NCBI GenBank assembly: GCA_965656085.1
Contig: CBFHJA010000001.1
Location: forward strand, 62,001-126,000
Direction: 5' to 3'
Source of the DNA: Aliishimia sp965656085
Lineage (GTDB): Bacteria > Pseudomonadota > Alphaproteobacteria > Rhodobacterales > Rhodobacteraceae
DNA: 64,000 nt
Both the position numbers and the translations under genes were made by a program. Below the pieces are notes generated by a model. That model saw only the letters and a program-made list of their open reading frames with translations. It was not told the DNA's origin and did no database searches. Of this stretch, positions 16,702 through 25,443 are shown in pieces. Numbering within the stretch: position 1 is the first letter of the stretch; every line of letters starts with the position of its first letter.

Positions 16702-19700
16702 ATGTACTTCCCCCCTCTGTCCCTGCTCTCCCCCGATCTCGACCACGGCACCTATGCCGTTCCGGACAACATGCTGCCCGCTTTGGTGGAGACCGCAGGC
16801 CTTGACGCGGCCGCGCGGCGCCGGATTTGTGCCGCCGCCGAAGACTATGTACGGCGCTTGCGCGGCCATGATTCGCCCGGGTTGATGGAAGTCTTTCTGG
16901 CCGAATATGGGCTGTCCTCGGATGAGGGCATCGCGTTGATGTGTCTGGCCGAGGCCTTGCTGCGTGTGCCTGACCCGGACACCATGGATGCGCTGATAGA
17001 GGACAAGATCGCACCCTCGGACTGGGGCCAGCATCTGGGGCATTCCACTTCGTCGCTGGTCAACGCCTCCACATGGGCACTGATGCTCACCGGGCGCGTT
17101 CTGGAGGACGAGCAGCCCGGCCTCGTCGGAACGTTGCGCGGCGCGATCAAGCGGCTCGGCGAGCCGGTGATCCGCACCGCCGTGTCGCGCGCGATGAAGG
17201 AAATGGGGCGGCAATTCGTGCTCGGGGAGACCATTGAAAGCGCGATGGTGCGCGCGGCGCAGATGGAAGCGCAGGGGTTCAGCTATTCCTATGACATGCT
17301 CGGGGAGGCCGCGATCACCAAGGCCGACGCCAAGGCCTATCACCTGAGCTACGCCGCCGCCATCTCGGCGATCTCGAAAGCCTGCACCGCGCCCGACATC
17401 CGGCGCAATCCGGGCATCTCGGTGAAGCTCTCGGCGCTGCATCCGCGCTACGAGGTGGCGCAGACCGAGCGGGTTCTGACCGAGTTGGTGCCGCGCCTGC
17501 TGGGCCTTGCGCAGATGGCGGCCTCGGCGGGGATGGGGCTCAATATCGACGCTGAGGAGGCTGACCGGCTGACCCTGTCGCTGGCCGTCATTGAGCGGGT
17601 GCTGGCCGATCCCAGCCTTGCCGGATGGGATGGATTCGGCGTGGTTGTGCAAGCCTACGGGCAACGCACCGGGACGGCGATCGACCAACTCTACACACTG
17701 GCTGAACGGCTCGACCGCAAGATCATGGTCCGTCTCGTGAAGGGCGCCTATTGGGACACGGAAGTGAAGCGGGCGCAGGTCGCGGGGCTGGACGGCTTTC
17801 CGGTCTACACGCGCAAGCCCGCCTCCGATGTCAGCTACATCGCGCAGGCCCGCGCGCTGCTGCGACGAAGGGACCGGATCTACCCGCAATTTGCCACCCA
17901 CAACGCCCATACCATCGCCGCCGTGCTGGACATCGCCCGGCAGGAGGGCGCGGTGCCTCAGAGCTACGAGTTCCAGCGCCTGCACGGGATGGGCGAAGCG
18001 CTGCACCGCATGGTGATGAGCGATCACGGCACCAATTGCCGGATCTACGCCCCTGTCGGCGCGCATCGCGACCTGCTCGCTTATCTGGTGCGCAGGCTCT
18101 TGGAAAACGGTGCAAATTCCAGCTTCGTCAACCAGATCGTCGATGCCGAAGTGCCCCCCTCGGAGGTGGTGGCCGACCCGTTCGACGCGCTGGCGAGCAA
18201 TACCCCGCCGCTGCCTACCGGCGTGGAGCTTTTCGCGCCCGAGCGGGTGAACTCCAAAGGCTGGGATCTGGCGCATTTGCCCGCGCTGTCGGGCCTCGCC
18301 GCAGACCGGGCCGTGTTCGAGACGGCCACGTGGGAGGCCGCGCCGCTGCTGGCCGGGACCGCCGCCCCGGAGGCGCCGCAACCGGTCGCCAACCCGTCCG
18401 ATCCGCAGGACAGCCCCGGCACTGTCGCAGAGGCCAGCGCAGGCGATGTGGAGACCGCGCTCGCGGCCACTCAGCTCTGGGCCGTCCCGCCGGGACAGCG
18501 CGCGCAGGTGCTCAGCCGCGCCGCCGATCTCTACGAAGCCCATGCCGGCGAATTCTTCGCGATCCTTGCCCGCGAGGCCGGCAAGACGCTCGCCGATTGC
18601 GTGGCTGAACTGCGCGAAGCGGTTGATTTCCTGCGCTATTACGCCGCCCATGCGCCAGATGACGACCCGGTTGGCACGTTCACTTGTATCAGCCCGTGGA
18701 ACTTCCCACTGGCGATCTTTACCGGGCAGATCAGCGCTGCGCTGGCCGCCGGAAACGCGGTTCTGGCCAAGCCCGCCGAACAGACTCCGCTGATCGCTGC
18801 CCGCGCAGTGGCGCTGCTGCATGAGGCGGGCGTGCCGCGCGCGGCGTTGCAATTGCTGCCCGGTGGCGGCTCCGTGGGCGCAGCGCTCACCTCGGATCCG
18901 CGCGTGCATGGCGTGGCCTTCACCGGCTCCACCGAGACCGCCCGGCGCATCCGCGTGAGTATGGCTGCGCATCTCGAACCCGGCGCGCCGCTGGTGGCCG
19001 AGACCGGCGGGCTGAACGCGATGATCGTCGACAGCACCGCCCTGCCGGAGCAAGCCGTGACAGCCGTGATCGAAAGTGCATTCCAGTCGGCGGGACAGCG
19101 TTGCTCGGCCCTGCGCTGCCTCTATGTGCAGGCGGATATCTTCGAGAGTTTCAAGGAGTTACTGACCGGTGCGATGGACGAGTTGTGCGTCGGCGACCCG
19201 CTCTTTCTGGCCACCGATCTCGGCCCGGTGATCGACGCGCCCGCCGCCCAGACGATCCGCGACCATATCAATACGGCGCGGCACGATGGCCGGGTGCTGC
19301 ATGAAACTGTCGCCCCCGCCGGGGACACGTTCATCGCCCCGACCCTGATCCGTCTTGACGGCATCGGCGCACTCGAACGCGAAGTGTTCGGCCCGGTCCT
19401 GCATATCGTGCCGTTCAAAGCCAGCGATCTGGACCGCGTGATCGGTGAGATCAACGCCACCGGCTATGGGCTGACCTTCGGACTGCAAACCCGGATCGAC
19501 ACCCGTGTGCAAGAGGTCGGCGACCAGATCGAAGCGGGCAATGTCTACGTGAACCGCAACCAGATCGGCGCCATTGTCGGCAGCCAACCCTTTGGCGGCG
19601 AAGGGCTTTCGGGCACCGGCCCCAAGGCGGGCGGGCCGCTCTACCTGCACCGGTTCTGCAAGAGCGCGGCGGACGCGCCTGCGAGCCCGCAGACCCTGCC

Positions 19701-20070
19701 GGGCCCGACCGGGGAGCTCAATCGCTGGAGCATTGCGCCGCGCGGGCCGGTCTGGTGCCTTGGGCCGGGGCGCACCATCGCGGCGGCGCAGGCGGAGGTC
19801 GTGCGGGCTTTGGGCGGTGTGGCCTATCTGGCGCCCGACGCGCGCCCAGCCGATCTCGGCAGCACCGAGGACCTTGCGGCGGCCCTGTTCTGGGGCGACG
19901 AGACCGAGGCCGCGCGGGCCTATGATCAGGCGCTGGCCGCGCGCGAGGGTCCGTTGGTGCCGCTTGTCCGCCGCCGCCCCGATCCGGGCCATGTGCTGCG
20001 CGAGCGGCATCTGTGCGTCGACACCACGGCGGCGGGCGGCAACGCGGCCTTGCTGGGGGCGATGTCGTAA
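16702..20070 (+). CDS. putA: Bifunctional proline dehydrogenase / L-glutamate gamma-semialdehyde dehydrogenase
   Basis: 1122-aa PutA, which oxidises proline to glutamate in two linked steps. The N-terminal region is a FAD-dependent PRODH barrel (visible blocks: GEAAITKADAKAY, SVKLSALHPRY, RLVKGAYWDTEVKRAQ, FATHNAHT, YEFQRLHGMG). The C-terminal half is an aldehyde dehydrogenase with CISPWNFPLAIF, the general-base Glu in VAETGGLNAM and the catalytic Cys801 in GQRCSALR. A ~120-residue C-terminal tail follows. There is no ribbon-helix-helix DNA-binding domain, so regulation falls to the divergent Lrp-type gene. AAGGA precedes the ATG at 16702. Electrons go to ubiquinone at the membrane (family knowledge). 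Confidence 0.95.
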   Translation: MYFPPLSLLSPDLDHGTYAVPDNMLPALVETAGLDAAARRRICAAAEDYVRRLRGHDSPGLMEVFLAEYGLSSDEGIALMCLAEALLRVPDPDTMDALIEDKIAPSDWGQHLGHSTSSLVNASTWALMLTGRVLEDEQPGLVGTLRGAIKRLGEPVIRTAVSRAMKEMGRQFVLGETIESAMVRAAQMEAQGFSYSYDMLGEAAITKADAKAYHLSYAAAISAISKACTAPDIRRNPGISVKLSALHPRYEVAQTERVLTELVPRLLGLAQMAASAGMGLNIDAEEADRLTLSLAVIERVLADPSLAGWDGFGVVVQAYGQRTGTAIDQLYTLAERLDRKIMVRLVKGAYWDTEVKRAQVAGLDGFPVYTRKPASDVSYIAQARALLRRRDRIYPQFATHNAHTIAAVLDIARQEGAVPQSYEFQRLHGMGEALHRMVMSDHGTNCRIYAPVGAHRDLLAYLVRRLLENGANSSFVNQIVDAEVPPSEVVADPFDALASNTPPLPTGVELFAPERVNSKGWDLAHLPALSGLAADRAVFETATWEAAPLLAGTAAPEAPQPVANPSDPQDSPGTVAEASAGDVETALAATQLWAVPPGQRAQVLSRAADLYEAHAGEFFAILAREAGKTLADCVAELREAVDFLRYYAAHAPDDDPVGTFTCISPWNFPLAIFTGQISAALAAGNAVLAKPAEQTPLIAARAVALLHEAGVPRAALQLLPGGGSVGAALTSDPRVHGVAFTGSTETARRIRVSMAAHLEPGAPLVAETGGLNAMIVDSTALPEQAVTAVIESAFQSAGQRCSALRCLYVQADIFESFKELLTGAMDELCVGDPLFLATDLGPVIDAPAAQTIRDHINTARHDGRVLHETVAPAGDTFIAPTLIRLDGIGALEREVFGPVLHIVPFKASDLDRVIGEINATGYGLTFGLQTRIDTRVQEVGDQIEAGNVYVNRNQIGAIVGSQPFGGEGLSGTGPKAGGPLYLHRFCKSAADAPASPQTLPGPTGELNRWSIAPRGPVWCLGPGRTIAAAQAEVVRALGGVAYLAPDARPADLGSTEDLAAALFWGDETEAARAYDQALAAREGPLVPLVRRRPDPGHVLRERHLCVDTTAAGGNAALLGAMS

Positions 20071-20127
20071 CGGTGTCGTAAGCGGAGCGCTCTTGACGGA
20101 GGCCCCCTTCCGCATCAGCTTGCCCGC

Positions 20128-20922
20128 ATGTTCCCGATCCGAGACCACAACCCGTCCGGCCGCGTGCCGTATGTGACCTATGCGCTGATGGCGGCGAATG
20201 TGGGGATTTTCCTGTCCTATGTGAGCCTGCTGTCCGACCCGGTGGGGATCAACCGCTTCTTCTATGACTGGGCGATGATCCCCGCGCGGCTCAGCGTCGG
20301 CAACGGCTATTACACCGTTCTGAGTTCAATGTTCCTGCATGGCGGCTGGATGCATCTGCTTGGAAACATGCTGTTTTTATACATTTACGGCGACAATATC
20401 GAGGATGAAATGGGCCATGTGCCCTTCGCGCTGTTCTATGTGGCAAGCGGAGTGGCGGCGGCCATGATCCAGTACGTTGTCGCCCCTTACAGCCAGATCC
20501 CCATGGTCGGCGCATCGGGGGCGATTGCCGGGGTGATGGGGGGCTATTTGCTGCTGTTTCCCAAGGCGCGGATCGACATTTTGATCTTCATCATCTTCTA
20601 CATCCGCATCCTGCCGATCCCGGCGTGGATCGTGCTGATGGTGTGGTTCGGCATGCAGCTTGTCGGCGGGGTGGCGGCGGATGTGCGGATAGGCGGGGTG
20701 GCCTATTGGGCGCATCTGGGCGGGTTCGCAGCGGGCCTGTTGCTCGCGATCCCGCTCTGGCTGCGGCTCGGCGGGCCGGCGTTCTGGCACCGCACGGAAG
20801 GACACCCGCCACATCCCGAGGCGCGGTACCGGGTCGTGCAGAGCCATATCCCCAAGATCCGGCGCGGGGAACGGCTGAGCAAGATCCCGAAGGCGGGCCG
20901 AAAACGCTCGCCTTGGCGATAA
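20128..20922 (+). CDS. Rhomboid-family intramembrane serine protease
   Basis: 264-aa inner-membrane protein with about six transmembrane helices. Rhomboid features seen: the FLHGGWMHLLGNMLFLYIYG block (HGxxxHLxxN-type oxyanion region), the catalytic Ser in MVGASGAIAGVMGGYL (GASG) and the catalytic His in YWAHLGGFAAG. It therefore keeps the Ser-His dyad. The C-terminal ~60 residues are basic and cytoplasmic. Substrates are unknown. The ~200-bp repeated element starts at the base after its stop codon. A second, shorter rhomboid is encoded at 36371-36970. Confidence 0.9.
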   Translation: MFPIRDHNPSGRVPYVTYALMAANVGIFLSYVSLLSDPVGINRFFYDWAMIPARLSVGNGYYTVLSSMFLHGGWMHLLGNMLFLYIYGDNIEDEMGHVPFALFYVASGVAAAMIQYVVAPYSQIPMVGASGAIAGVMGGYLLLFPKARIDILIFIIFYIRILPIPAWIVLMVWFGMQLVGGVAADVRIGGVAYWAHLGGFAAGLLLAIPLWLRLGGPAFWHRTEGHPPHPEARYRVVQSHIPKIRRGERLSKIPKAGRKRSPWR

Positions 20923-21118
20923 GGGTTAACGCAGCGTGCGTTGCGCGGTTGCCAGAGATTTCCCGACTGCCCCGAAAACCGGGTTAACGCCAGTAAAACA
21001 AGGTGTGGCAGCCGTATGGCTGGGCGTATGGCCAAGCGTATGGCAGCTGTACATACGCACGGTGCGTTAACCCGCCCCTTAACGGGGCGTACGGTGGGGC
21101 TGCGTTAACCATTTGGGC
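20923..21118 (+). repeat. ~196-bp composite intergenic element, copy B
   Basis: Order of boxes: GGGTTAACGCA (20923), GTTAACGC (20983), AAAACAAGGT (20995), three (C/G)CGTATGGC units at a 12-bp period (21012, 21024, 21036), CTGTACATACGCACG, CGTACGGT (21088), GCGTTAACCATTTGGGC (21102-21118). The same boxes, in the same order and with nearly the same spacing, occur at 53540-53740. TTAACCAT matches a CtrA half-site. Confidence 0.8.
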
Positions 21119-21136
21119 AGGGCACAGGATGGCCGT

Positions 21137-21197
21137 CCCCTCTCGCACATCGGCTGCGCCGCTATCGCGGCGGGCTTGATCGCGGCAGGCTTGGGCG
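21137..21197. repeat. Intergenic repeat shared with 3114-3183
   Basis: Second copy of the CCTCTCGCACATCGGCTGCG ... GCGGCAGGCTTGGGCG repeat, ending at the stop codon of the minus-strand suhB-like gene, the same placement as at the SDR gene. Confidence 0.6.
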
Positions 21198-21983
21198 TCA
21201 GCCGCGAATGGCCTTGGCGAATTGCGCGAAGATCGGCTCGGAGGCGCAGAGCACCTCGCCATCTTCGAGCACGTTCCCGTCCGGCGCGATGGTGTCCACC
21301 AGACCGCCCGCCTCGGTGACGATCAGCAGGCCCGCAGCCAGATCCCACGCGTTGAGGCGGCGTTCCCAGAACCCGTCGTAGCGGCCCGCTGCCACATAGG
21401 CCAGATCGAGCGCGGCGGAGCCGAAGCGGCGCACCCCGGCGCAGGCGGGCAGCAGCCGGGCGAGATCCTGCAAGGTGGCCGGCAGGTCGGAGCGGCCCCC
21501 GAAGGGCAGGCCGGTGGCGAAGATGCTCTCGATCATCCGGCCCCGCTTGGACACCCGCAACCGTGTGTCGTTCATGAAGGCGCCATTGCCGCGCTCGGCA
21601 AAGAACATCTCGTCCTTGGCCGGGTCATAGATCACCCCGGCGACGATGCGGTCCTTGTGCTCCAGCGCGATCGAGATTGCCCAATGCGGCAGCCCGTGCA
21701 GGAAATTCGTGGTGCCGTCCAGCGGATCGACGATCCAGCGGCGCGTGGGGTCTTTGCCCGCTTCTTCGCCGCCCTCTTCGGCACACCAGCCATAGGTTGG
21801 ACGCGCGCCCATCAGCTCTTCTTTCAGGATCTCCTCGGCGGCAATGTCGGCCTTGGACACGAAATCGCCCGCACCCTTCATCGACGCCTGAAGGTTCTCC
21901 ACCTCGCGGAAATCCTTGGCCAGCGAGCGCCCGGCCTTGCGGGCGGCTTTAAGCATGATGTTGAGATTGGCGCTGCCCTGCAT
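21198..21983 (-). CDS. suhB: Inositol monophosphatase family protein (SuhB-like)
   Basis: 261-aa Mg2+-dependent phosphatase of the inositol monophosphatase fold. Metal-site motifs are complete: the Glu pair in WCAEEGGEE, WIVDPLDGTTNFLHG (DPxDGT motif) and WDLAAGLLIVTEAGG (WDxAAG motif). It hydrolyses inositol-1-phosphate or a related sugar phosphate; SuhB in enterobacteria also binds RNA polymerase and takes part in rRNA antitermination, but that cannot be inferred for this copy. The start at 21983 fits the family length. A repeat abuts its stop codon. Confidence 0.9.
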   Translation of the reverse strand: MQGSANLNIMLKAARKAGRSLAKDFREVENLQASMKGAGDFVSKADIAAEEILKEELMGARPTYGWCAEEGGEEAGKDPTRRWIVDPLDGTTNFLHGLPHWAISIALEHKDRIVAGVIYDPAKDEMFFAERGNGAFMNDTRLRVSKRGRMIESIFATGLPFGGRSDLPATLQDLARLLPACAGVRRFGSAALDLAYVAAGRYDGFWERRLNAWDLAAGLLIVTEAGGLVDTIAPDGNVLEDGEVLCASEPIFAQFAKAIRG

Positions 21984-22100
21984 GGCGGGTCTCCGGATTG
22001 CGGTTCAGGCCGCGGCTCTACACGCTCCTCTGGGGGCTCGCAAGCCTCACTGGCAAGCGCGCACGCCACATGCCGCCCACACGCTTCCCTCAGGCCGCCC

Positions 22101-23006
22101 TCAGGCCGCCTGCAAGCGCCGGGCCTCCTGCCGGGCCAGCGCGATCAGGCGCTGCATATATGGCTGTTCGAGATCGGACTGCCGCACGGCGGCATAGAGG
22201 CGGCGGGTGATCCCGGCCTCGGTGAGCGGGCGGGTGATGTAGTCCGAGGAGTATTTCACCTCGCGCACCACCCAATCGGGCAGCACCGACACGCCACGGT
22301 TCGACGCCACCAGCAGCAGGATCACGGCGGTCAGTTCCACCTGCCGGATCGCAGCCGGTTCGACTTTGGCGGGGATCAGAAGCTGGCTGAAGATATCGAG
22401 CCGCGAGCGCTCGACCGGGTAGGTGATCAGCGTCTGCCCCCGGAAATCTTCGGCTTCGATGAAGGGCTTGGCCGCGAGCTTGTGGGTGCTGGCGGCCACG
22501 AAGACCGGCGCGTAATCGAACAGCTCGACGAATTCGATGCCGGGCAGGTTCTCGGGATCGGAGGACACCACCAGATCGACCTCCTCCTTCATCAGCGCCG
22601 GCAGCGCATCGAAGGCCAGACCGGGGCGGATATCCACGTCCACATCCGGCCAGTCCTTGCGGAACTGCTCCAGCACGGGAAACAGCCATTCGAAACAGGC
22701 GTGGCATTCGATGGCGATATGCAGCCGCCCCGCCTCCCCGTCGCGCAGGCTGGCGAATTCGGACTGCAGCGCTTCGACCTGCGGCAGCACCTGTTCGGCA
22801 AGGCGCAGGAGGCGCTGGCCTGCGGCGGAGAGCTTGAGCGGCTTGGAGCGGCGCACGAACAGCTCGACCCCGGCCTGCTCTTCGAGCCCCTTGACCTGAT
22901 GGCTGAGCGCGCTCTGCGTGATGTTGAGCAAATCGGCCGCGCGGGCCAGACCGCCAGCCTCGTGGATTGCCTTGATGGTGCGCAAATGCCGGAATTCGAG
23001 ATGCAT
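22101..23006 (-). CDS. metR: LysR-family regulator MetR
   Basis: 301-aa LysR-type regulator: N-terminal HTH (LRTIKAIHEAGGLARAADLL then NITQSALSHQVKGLEEQAGV) and a periplasmic-binding-like effector domain. It is divergent from metF, with a perfect TGAA-N5-TTCA MetR box in the intergenic region, which matches the known arrangement where MetR with homocysteine controls methionine genes. The start at 23006 gives the standard N-terminus MHLEFRHLRT; the frame remains open further upstream but would overlap the operator. The assignment rests on the HTH, the context and the operator. Confidence 0.88.
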   Translation of the reverse strand: MHLEFRHLRTIKAIHEAGGLARAADLLNITQSALSHQVKGLEEQAGVELFVRRSKPLKLSAAGQRLLRLAEQVLPQVEALQSEFASLRDGEAGRLHIAIECHACFEWLFPVLEQFRKDWPDVDVDIRPGLAFDALPALMKEEVDLVVSSDPENLPGIEFVELFDYAPVFVAASTHKLAAKPFIEAEDFRGQTLITYPVERSRLDIFSQLLIPAKVEPAAIRQVELTAVILLLVASNRGVSVLPDWVVREVKYSSDYITRPLTEAGITRRLYAAVRQSDLEQPYMQRLIALARQEARRLQAA

Positions 23007-23040
23007 ATGTGAGCAGGCCTCATGTTGATCTTTAGTATTA

Positions 23041-23053
23041 TGAATTTGTTTCA
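23041..23053. promoter_or_regulatory. MetR operator
   Basis: TGAATTTGTTTCA is an exact TGAA-N5-TTCA palindrome, the MetR consensus, placed 35 bp from the metR start and 46 bp from the metF start. Confidence 0.8.
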
Positions 23054-23098
23054 TAGGCAGCGCCATGCGACAAGTGGCCAACCGAATTGGAGTTGCCC

Positions 23099-23968
23099 AT
23101 GTCTTGCCCAAACCTGTCTTTCGAGATTTTTCCGCCCTCTTCCGTGACCGCCTCGTTCCGGCTCTGGGAGGCGCTGGCGCGTCTGCAAAGCTATAGCCCG
23201 GACTACATCTCCGTGACCTACGGCGCGCAGGGCAGCACGCAGGGGCGCACGCTTGACACGGTGAAGGCCGTGGCCGCGCAGACCGGTCTGCCGGTCGCCG
23301 CGCATCTCACCGCAGCCCGCGCCAGCAAGGCCGACGTTCTGGAGCGCGCCGCAGAGTTTGCCGAGGCTGGCGTGACGGACATTGTGGCGCTGCGCGGCGA
23401 TGGCGACGGGCCGGGCCAGCCCTTCGTGCCGCACGCGGACGGCTTCGCGTCCTCTTTGGAGTTGATCTCTGCGCTCGCAGAGACCGGAACATTCCGCCTG
23501 CGCGTGGGCGCGTACCCGGAGGCGCACCCGGATTCGGCCTCCGCGCAGCAGAATATCGACTTTCTGAAGGCCAAGTTCGACGCCGGGGCCGACGAGGCCA
23601 TCACCCAGTTTTTCTTCGAGCCCGACACCTTCCTGCGCTTCCGCGACGCCTGCGCCAAGGCCGGGATCGAGAAGCGGGTCGTGCCCGGGATCATGCCGAT
23701 CAGCAACTGGGACCGCGCGCGCCGCTTTGCCGTGCAATGCGGAACCTCGGTGCCGGGTTGGCTCGATCAGGCCTTCGAGACCGCGAAGCGCGACGGGCGC
23801 GCTGATCTGCTGGGTCTCGCGGTCACGACGGAGCTGTGCAGCAAGCTCACCGAGGAAGGCTGCGAGCATCTGCATATCTACACGCTGAACAGCGCCGCGC
23901 TGACCGAGAAGCTCTGCGCCGCGCTCGGCGCGACCCCTGCCCCGGTGCAACTGCGCAACGTCGCGTAA
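23099..23968 (+). CDS. metF: 5,10-methylenetetrahydrofolate reductase
   Basis: 289-aa FAD-dependent TIM-barrel enzyme that reduces methylene-THF to methyl-THF for methionine synthesis. Visible: SFEIFPP (FExFPP substrate motif), YISVTYGAQGS, VALRGDGDG (the RGD-type flavin loop), AYPEAHP and ITQFFFEPDTFLRF. The ATG at 23099 has GGAG six bases upstream; a TTG at 23087 is possible but weaker. It is controlled by the divergent MetR through the palindrome at 23041. Confidence 0.93.
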   Translation: MSCPNLSFEIFPPSSVTASFRLWEALARLQSYSPDYISVTYGAQGSTQGRTLDTVKAVAAQTGLPVAAHLTAARASKADVLERAAEFAEAGVTDIVALRGDGDGPGQPFVPHADGFASSLELISALAETGTFRLRVGAYPEAHPDSASAQQNIDFLKAKFDAGADEAITQFFFEPDTFLRFRDACAKAGIEKRVVPGIMPISNWDRARRFAVQCGTSVPGWLDQAFETAKRDGRADLLGLAVTTELCSKLTEEGCEHLHIYTLNSAALTEKLCAALGATPAPVQLRNVA

Positions 23969-24032
23969 GGCTTGCGCACCCGGGCGCGCGCGATCAGATC
24001 TTGCAGCGGAAGACTGCAAAGGGACGCCCGAC

Positions 24033-24518
24033 ATGGAGCGGATGATCGCGAAAACCCCCGAAGACCTGCTCAGTCAGGCTGAGGCTCTGAATCTTTCGGG
24101 GCTGGACTTCATGACCGGCATCATTGAGGGCCGACTGCCCGGCCCGCCGATTGCCGAGTCCATGGGCTACACGCTGCACAAGGTCGACGAGGGCCGCGTG
24201 GTATTCCGGGGCGCGCCGTCCTTTGCGTTCTGCAACCCGATGGGGACGGTGCATGGCGGCTGGTACGGCACGCTTCTGGACAGCGCGATGGCTTGTGCGG
24301 TGATGACCAAGGTTCCGCGCGGGTCAGTCTATACGACCTTGGAATACAAGGTGAATATCCTGCGCAGCATCCCGGTGGACACGGAGATCGACTGCATCGG
24401 GGAGGCGGACCATGTGGGCCGCTCCACGGGCGTGGCCCATGGCGAGATCCGGGGCGTGACGGATGGCAAGCTTTATGCCACGGGCTCGACGACTTGCATT
24501 GTGATGAAGCTGGGGTGA
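24033..24518 (+). CDS. PaaI-family hotdog thioesterase
   Basis: 161-aa acyl-CoA thioesterase-like protein of the PaaI/4HBT hotdog superfamily. The hotdog signature is NPMGTVHGGWYGTLLDSAMA (HGG plus the central helix), followed by TTLEYKVNILRSI and ATGSTTCIVM strands. The acyl substrate is unknown. It starts 64 bp after metF in the same direction. The gene is followed by an abrupt drop in GC content toward 24.6 kb. Confidence 0.83.
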   Translation: MERMIAKTPEDLLSQAEALNLSGLDFMTGIIEGRLPGPPIAESMGYTLHKVDEGRVVFRGAPSFAFCNPMGTVHGGWYGTLLDSAMACAVMTKVPRGSVYTTLEYKVNILRSIPVDTEIDCIGEADHVGRSTGVAHGEIRGVTDGKLYATGSTTCIVMKLG

Positions 24519-24743
24519 TATGAAACCCCCGGTCGATGGGTCTGGATGTCTGCTTCGAGCACATAGAGTCGAATGCTGCGGTTTGATCAGACGGAGAATT
24601 GCGTAGATAGCGAACACTTTAAAGCGAATAAAATGGCCCAAATGCCCCCAGCCGCTCCTACTGTCACCTCTGTGGTGCTTTCGTATTGCGGCCGCATAGC
24701 AAGCAGCAACAGGTCGAGCAAGCCGGATCAGCAATGACCAATT

Positions 24744-25367
24744 GTGGAATCGAAACAGCGAAACTACTGTTGCTGGGTGGGATATTTGAAGCTCATCTTC
24801 AAGAAGGCGTTCGGTCCGGTTTGGACCTATTTTGGCATTATCACGGTTGTCGCCGCGCCCGTCGCAGATGCGATTTGGGGGGATAATGCACCCGTGCAAT
24901 ACATTGCATGGGGGGTATTTGCCTTAGTCTTAATCATTCTGCTCTTTCGGCTTATGTTTCTGGCGCCCTATCAATTGTGGAAAGAGGAACGGCGCAAACT
25001 AGCAGCGCTCGACAAGCCAGATGTTGACCCGTTGAAGGCTAAGCGAAAATGGCTGTCCGATGCATCCTCCGGGTTATTGACGTCAGGCAAGAAAATTCAT
25101 AACGAATGGTCGGTGTCTGATGTGCGCAAGCGCGAATACTTGATGCGTGATTATCACGATAAACGCTCTAGAATGACCGCCCTCGCTGACAATTTCCTGC
25201 ACGAAGAAGAAGTCTTTGAAATCGCGCAAGACGCCATGAACCGATGCGATATTTTGATGACCGATGCAACTGAGGGTTTGCCCAACCAGAATGCCTTGCG
25301 AGAGGCACATGAGTCCACCAAGACCTTGCTCGCCCTATTGGCCCGATACAAAGACAAGAAGCACTAA
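24744..25367 (+). CDS. Two-helix membrane protein of unknown function, AT-rich
   Basis: Not recognised. Up to 207 aa from the GTG at 24744; a TTG at 24786 with GGTGGGA upstream would give MKLIFKKAFG and is an equally likely start. There are two transmembrane segments near the N-terminus (WTYFGIITVVAAPVADAIW and YIAWGVFALVLIILLFRLMF), then a basic/acidic helical cytoplasmic tail with KWLSDASSG and a CDILMTDATEG segment. The tail is charged and could be coiled coil. Base composition (many AAA, GAA, TTG codons) differs sharply from the high-GC neighbours on both sides, which suggests acquisition. No mobility genes are seen. Confidence 0.6.
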   Translation: MESKQRNYCCWVGYLKLIFKKAFGPVWTYFGIITVVAAPVADAIWGDNAPVQYIAWGVFALVLIILLFRLMFLAPYQLWKEERRKLAALDKPDVDPLKAKRKWLSDASSGLLTSGKKIHNEWSVSDVRKREYLMRDYHDKRSRMTALADNFLHEEEVFEIAQDAMNRCDILMTDATEGLPNQNALREAHESTKTLLALLARYKDKKH

Positions 25368-25443
25368 GTGCGGTCATATCTAATTAATGAAACAAGGGGA
25401 GCAATGTCCGCTCTGCCGACATTTCTATCGGGAAAAACGCGTG

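Noticed and set aside
16121..17014. Long N-terminal extension of the Lrp-type regulator
   Set aside because: It would read antisense through the start of putA; the 16597 start has a ribosome site and standard N-terminus.
16648..19053. An 801-codon minus-strand open frame over putA
   Set aside because: Antisense shadow of putA; the plus strand has all PutA motifs.
21066..21083. Full CtrA site (TTAA-N7-TTAA) in element B
   Set aside because: The spacing between the two TTAA blocks is 8, not 7; only the TTAACCAT half-site claim is kept.
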